NCBI GenBank assembly: GCA_002402825.1
Contig: DHGP01000020.1
Coordinates: 1 to 41,711 of the forward strand
Reading direction: 5' to 3'
DNA length: 41,711 nt
Origin: Firmicutes bacterium UBA4795
GTDB taxonomy: Bacteria; Bacillota; Desulfotomaculia; Desulfotomaculales; Nap2-2B
The translations under genes and the position numbers were made by a program. The notes below the pieces were generated by a model, which had not been told where the DNA came from, ran no database searches, and was given only the letters and a program-made list of their open reading frames with translations. Positions 39,233 through 41,711 of this stretch are shown here, one piece after another. Position 1 is the first letter of the stretch. The number at the start of each line of letters is the position of its first letter.

Positions 39233-41404
39233 ATGAAAGCCACTGAAAGCAATTTTTTAAAACTTCTTGAGGGAAGAAAACAGTTTATCATACCCATTTA
39301 CCAGCGTACTTATAGCTGGACTTTGGAACAGTGTGAACAGTTGTGGGATGATATTTGCTGGGCGGCGGAGAACGATTCTGTAGCCGGGCACTTTATTGGT
39401 TCCATCGTATATATCGAAAAAGGTCTTTATCAAGTTACCTCAGTGCCTCAATTAATGGTAATTGACGGCCAGCAGCGGTTAACGACCATATTCCTATTGC
39501 TTGCAGTTCTTGGAAAAACCCTGATGGAACGTAATGAAGAAGCTGAAATAACCCGCAAAAAAATCAACAACTATTACCTTTTTAATAGCGAAGAAACAGG
39601 AGAGTTGCGTTATAAGCTATTGCTTACAAAAAGAGATAAAGACACTTTGAATTTTTTACTTGAGGACAGGGACGCGGATCTTCCTTCAAAACGTATTGTA
39701 GAAACTTATAAGTTTTTTGAAAGACAGGTTCAAAAATACACTAACCTTCCTTTACTTTATCGCGGCCTTGGAAAATTAATTATTGTTGATATTGCTTTGG
39801 ATAGAAATTATGATAATCCCCAGCTTATTTTTGAAAGCCTTAATTCCAAAGGACTTGACTTATCTCAAGCTGATCTTATTAGAAACTATATTTTAATGAA
39901 ATTAGATAAAGATGAACAAGAGGAACTCTATAATAATTATTGGTACAAAATGGAGGATAGTTTTAGAAATTCAGAGGTCCCTGACATTTTTGATAGATTT
40001 ATTCGTGATTATTTGACCGTAAAAACTGGACGCATTTGCAAAATTGATGAAATTTATTCGAGCTTTAAAAAATATGTTCAAAAGAAAGAAGAATCTATTC
40101 AGCAAATCGTTTCTGACATTTTATGCTACTCAAGATATTATGCAAAATTTGTCCTCACGAAAGAAGAGGATAAAGAACTTAACATAATTTTCCGTGATAT
40201 TAATACGCTTAAGGTCGATGTAGCATATCCTTTTCTTTTGACCCTTTATGATGATTATGAGCGCCAAATATTATCCCGGGATGAATTCATTAATATCTTA
40301 AAGTTTGTAGAGAGCTATGTTTTCAGGCGTGCAATTTGCGAGATATCAACTAACTCATTGAACAAAACATTTGTAGCTCTTGGAAGGGAAATTGAGAAGA
40401 AAAATTATCTGGAAAGTGTACAAGCTGCCTTTTTATATAAAGATTCCTACAAACGGTTTCCCAGAGATGAAGAATTTCGCAAAAAGTTTGTCGCTAAAGA
40501 TGTTTACAACTTCCGCAACCGTAATTATTTGCTCCGGAAACTAGAAAACTACGGACGCAAAGAAGAAGTCATTGTTGGGAATTATACAATCGAGCATATA
40601 ATACCACAAAATAAGAATCTTTCCTTAGACTGGAGAAAAGAACTGGGCGAGAATTGGGAAGAAGTTCATTCCGCTTATCTTCATACCATTGGTAATTTAA
40701 CGCTGACGGGTTACAATTCTGAGTTGAATGACCGCCCGTTTATTGAAAAACGGGATCTGGAAGGCGGATTTGCAAATAGCCCGCTTCAGCTTAACAAAAG
40801 TCTTGCCAGGCTTGAACACTGGAACGGGGAGGAAATCTTAAAACGGGCAAATATATTGGCTGATTTGGCATTAAAAATATGGCCGTGTCCAGCACCTGAT
40901 TTTATAAATAAGCTTCCTTCTGTAAGTGTCAGGGAAATGGTTGCCAGTGTATTTCCTATTGAAGAAGATTTTATAGCAGCCAGGTCAATTATCCAACAAA
41001 TAATTGATATTCTTGCCTATGATGATATAAAGCATATTTTATCATTTACATATCGTGATGGGAAAAGAATTACCGCAAATTTAGGACAGTGGCTGATTCT
41101 CAGATTTGAGCGCTCGGATGATTCTTTTAAGGTTATTTTTTCTATTGATCTGGGGGTATTTAATAATCTTGAAACCATTGGCGTTTACAGGACAGAGAGT
41201 TTTGATGAACGGTGGACAAAAGGTAAAGACATTAAGTTAGCCTATTTTCAATGGGATCACGGTATGGTTTTGCCGGAAAGTTTCTTTAAGTCATGGCATT
41301 CGGTTATTTTACATGCTTATGCAGAATTCCACAAGTGGAAATCATCCTCATATATGAGATATAACCAGCCGGAATTGGCTGCCGTTCTTTTGGGCTTGGA
41401 ATGA
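39233..41404 (+). CDS. GmrSD-type DUF262/DUF1524 protein (type IV restriction/anti-phage candidate)
   Basis: This 723-aa protein carries an N-terminal DUF262 domain (IIPIYQRTYSWTLEQCEQLWDDI, then MVIDGQQRLTTIFLLL), which acts as an NTP-dependent ParB-like module in GmrSD, and a DUF1524 HNH nuclease domain (~residues 400-560) with YTIEHIIPQN, HTIGNLTLTGYNSELND. The last ~150 residues have no recognised family. GmrSD enzymes cut DNA with modified (glucosylated) cytosines. The ATG at 39233 has a poor ribosome site. No methyltransferase partner is nearby, which fits a stand-alone modification-dependent nuclease. The adjacent decayed genes suggest a defence island. Confidence 0.87.
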   Translation: MKATESNFLKLLEGRKQFIIPIYQRTYSWTLEQCEQLWDDICWAAENDSVAGHFIGSIVYIEKGLYQVTSVPQLMVIDGQQRLTTIFLLLAVLGKTLMERNEEAEITRKKINNYYLFNSEETGELRYKLLLTKRDKDTLNFLLEDRDADLPSKRIVETYKFFERQVQKYTNLPLLYRGLGKLIIVDIALDRNYDNPQLIFESLNSKGLDLSQADLIRNYILMKLDKDEQEELYNNYWYKMEDSFRNSEVPDIFDRFIRDYLTVKTGRICKIDEIYSSFKKYVQKKEESIQQIVSDILCYSRYYAKFVLTKEEDKELNIIFRDINTLKVDVAYPFLLTLYDDYERQILSRDEFINILKFVESYVFRRAICEISTNSLNKTFVALGREIEKKNYLESVQAAFLYKDSYKRFPRDEEFRKKFVAKDVYNFRNRNYLLRKLENYGRKEEVIVGNYTIEHIIPQNKNLSLDWRKELGENWEEVHSAYLHTIGNLTLTGYNSELNDRPFIEKRDLEGGFANSPLQLNKSLARLEHWNGEEILKRANILADLALKIWPCPAPDFINKLPSVSVREMVASVFPIEEDFIAARSIIQQIIDILAYDDIKHILSFTYRDGKRITANLGQWLILRFERSDDSFKVIFSIDLGVFNNLETIGVYRTESFDERWTKGKDIKLAYFQWDHGMVLPESFFKSWHSVILHAYAEFHKWKSSSYMRYNQPELAAVLLGLE

Positions 41405-41429
41405 TGAATAAGTAAAACAAGGGAAACTG

Positions 41430-41456
41430 TAAAATGGCAAAGTATATGCCATTTTA
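41430..41456 (+). terminator. Hairpin after the GmrSD-type gene
   Basis: TAAAATGGCA (41430-41439) pairs with TGCCATTTTA (41447-41456) around a 7-nt loop. The stem is perfect but AT-rich, and the T tract is inside the 3' arm. Confidence 0.55.
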
Positions 41457-41622
41457 GCAGCAAAAAGTGATCTGTTTCTTTTTACATGGCTTTTTTGTGT
41501 TTCTAATTTCTGCGACACTTTACGAAGAGCATGATCAGAACAATGTCAGCTAAATCCTTAAAAACCATATGTTGCCATCGAAAAGGGTTGTTTTGCAGGT
41601 CGAACCCATTTGGAGGTAAATT

Positions 41623-41711
41623 ATGAGATTTAATTCATTTCTATGGAATACATATAAAAACTCACCATCAGGTATTGAGTTAATCAATTTAGATAAAGCA
41701 AATGACAATAC
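41623..41711 (+). CDS. 5' end of an unrecognised gene, cut by the window
   Basis: ATG 41623 follows TTGGAGGTAAATT, a strong ribosome site. Thirty codons are open to the window edge, starting MRFNSFLWNTYKNSPSG and continuing with INLDKAND. The sequence is too short to identify. It could belong to the same defence region. Confidence 0.6.
   Translation, partial: MRFNSFLWNTYKNSPSGIELINLDKANDN

Noticed and set aside
1..41711. CRISPR array or rRNA genes
   Set aside because: No regularly spaced direct repeats and no ribosomal RNA signature are visible anywhere in the window.

Overview
The window looks like the chromosome of an anaerobic, spore-forming Firmicute of the Clostridia, most likely the Desulfotomaculum/Peptococcaceae group. 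The evidence is a Spo0E-like phosphatase, S-layer-homology (SLH) surface proteins, an ADP-forming acyl-CoA synthetase, cobalamin salvage, a selenocysteine-containing SelD, an OLE RNA, and many TTG/GTG starts with strong AGGAGG-type ribosome sites. The species cannot be named from the sequence alone.

Positions 1-8700 (+ strand) are housekeeping: a sirtuin, tsaD, 5-formyl-THF cyclo-ligase and a small SPW-type membrane protein. They are followed by the isoprenoid cluster xseB - ispA - OLE RNA - oapA - dxs - tlyA. The ~620-nt OLE RNA fills the gap between ispA and its membrane partner OapA and has its own promoter.

Positions 8800-16550 (- strand) form a vitamin B12 acquisition locus. It holds cbiZ (adenosylcobinamide amidohydrolase), then a promoter, a cobalamin riboswitch and a terminator, then a 1268-aa secreted SLH protein with a beta-propeller, CARDB and two DUF4430 (transcobalamin C-terminal-like) domains, and finally a shorter propeller-SLH paralogue. 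I infer surface capture of corrinoids. DUF362, GalT-like and YifB/ComM genes follow on the same strand (16587-20127).

Positions 20385-23113 are a selenium operon: a YedE transporter, YedF, a DUF3343 carrier-like protein and SelD. SelD is read through an in-frame UGA (22106-22108), so its true start is 22058. Positions 23353-30042 carry a degenerate AMP-type acetyl-CoA synthetase lacking its P-loop motif and C-terminal lid, a fused ADP-forming acyl-CoA synthetase, an alpha/beta hydrolase, acylphosphatase, and a MoaD-like/unknown/ThiF-like cassette.

Positions 30100-39100 are an accessory and decaying zone: a nonsense-mutated membrane protein gene, a SagB-type nitroreductase, a PIN/antitoxin remnant, tRNA-Pro and tRNA-Lys. 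A ~2.9-kb integrated element lies between tRNA-Lys and a 47-bp copy of its 3' end. It carries an HEPN/MNT toxin-antitoxin pair and broken pieces of a type ISP restriction-modification gene, but no integrase. Beyond it are an Xre regulator divergent from a Spo0E-like/diguanylate cyclase pair, an adenosine-specific kinase, a metallo-beta-lactamase-fold hydrolase, and a VapB-like antitoxin with a truncated PIN toxin. Positions 39233-41711 hold a GmrSD-type DUF262/DUF1524 defence gene and the start of one more gene. Six or more gene remnants show active decay.
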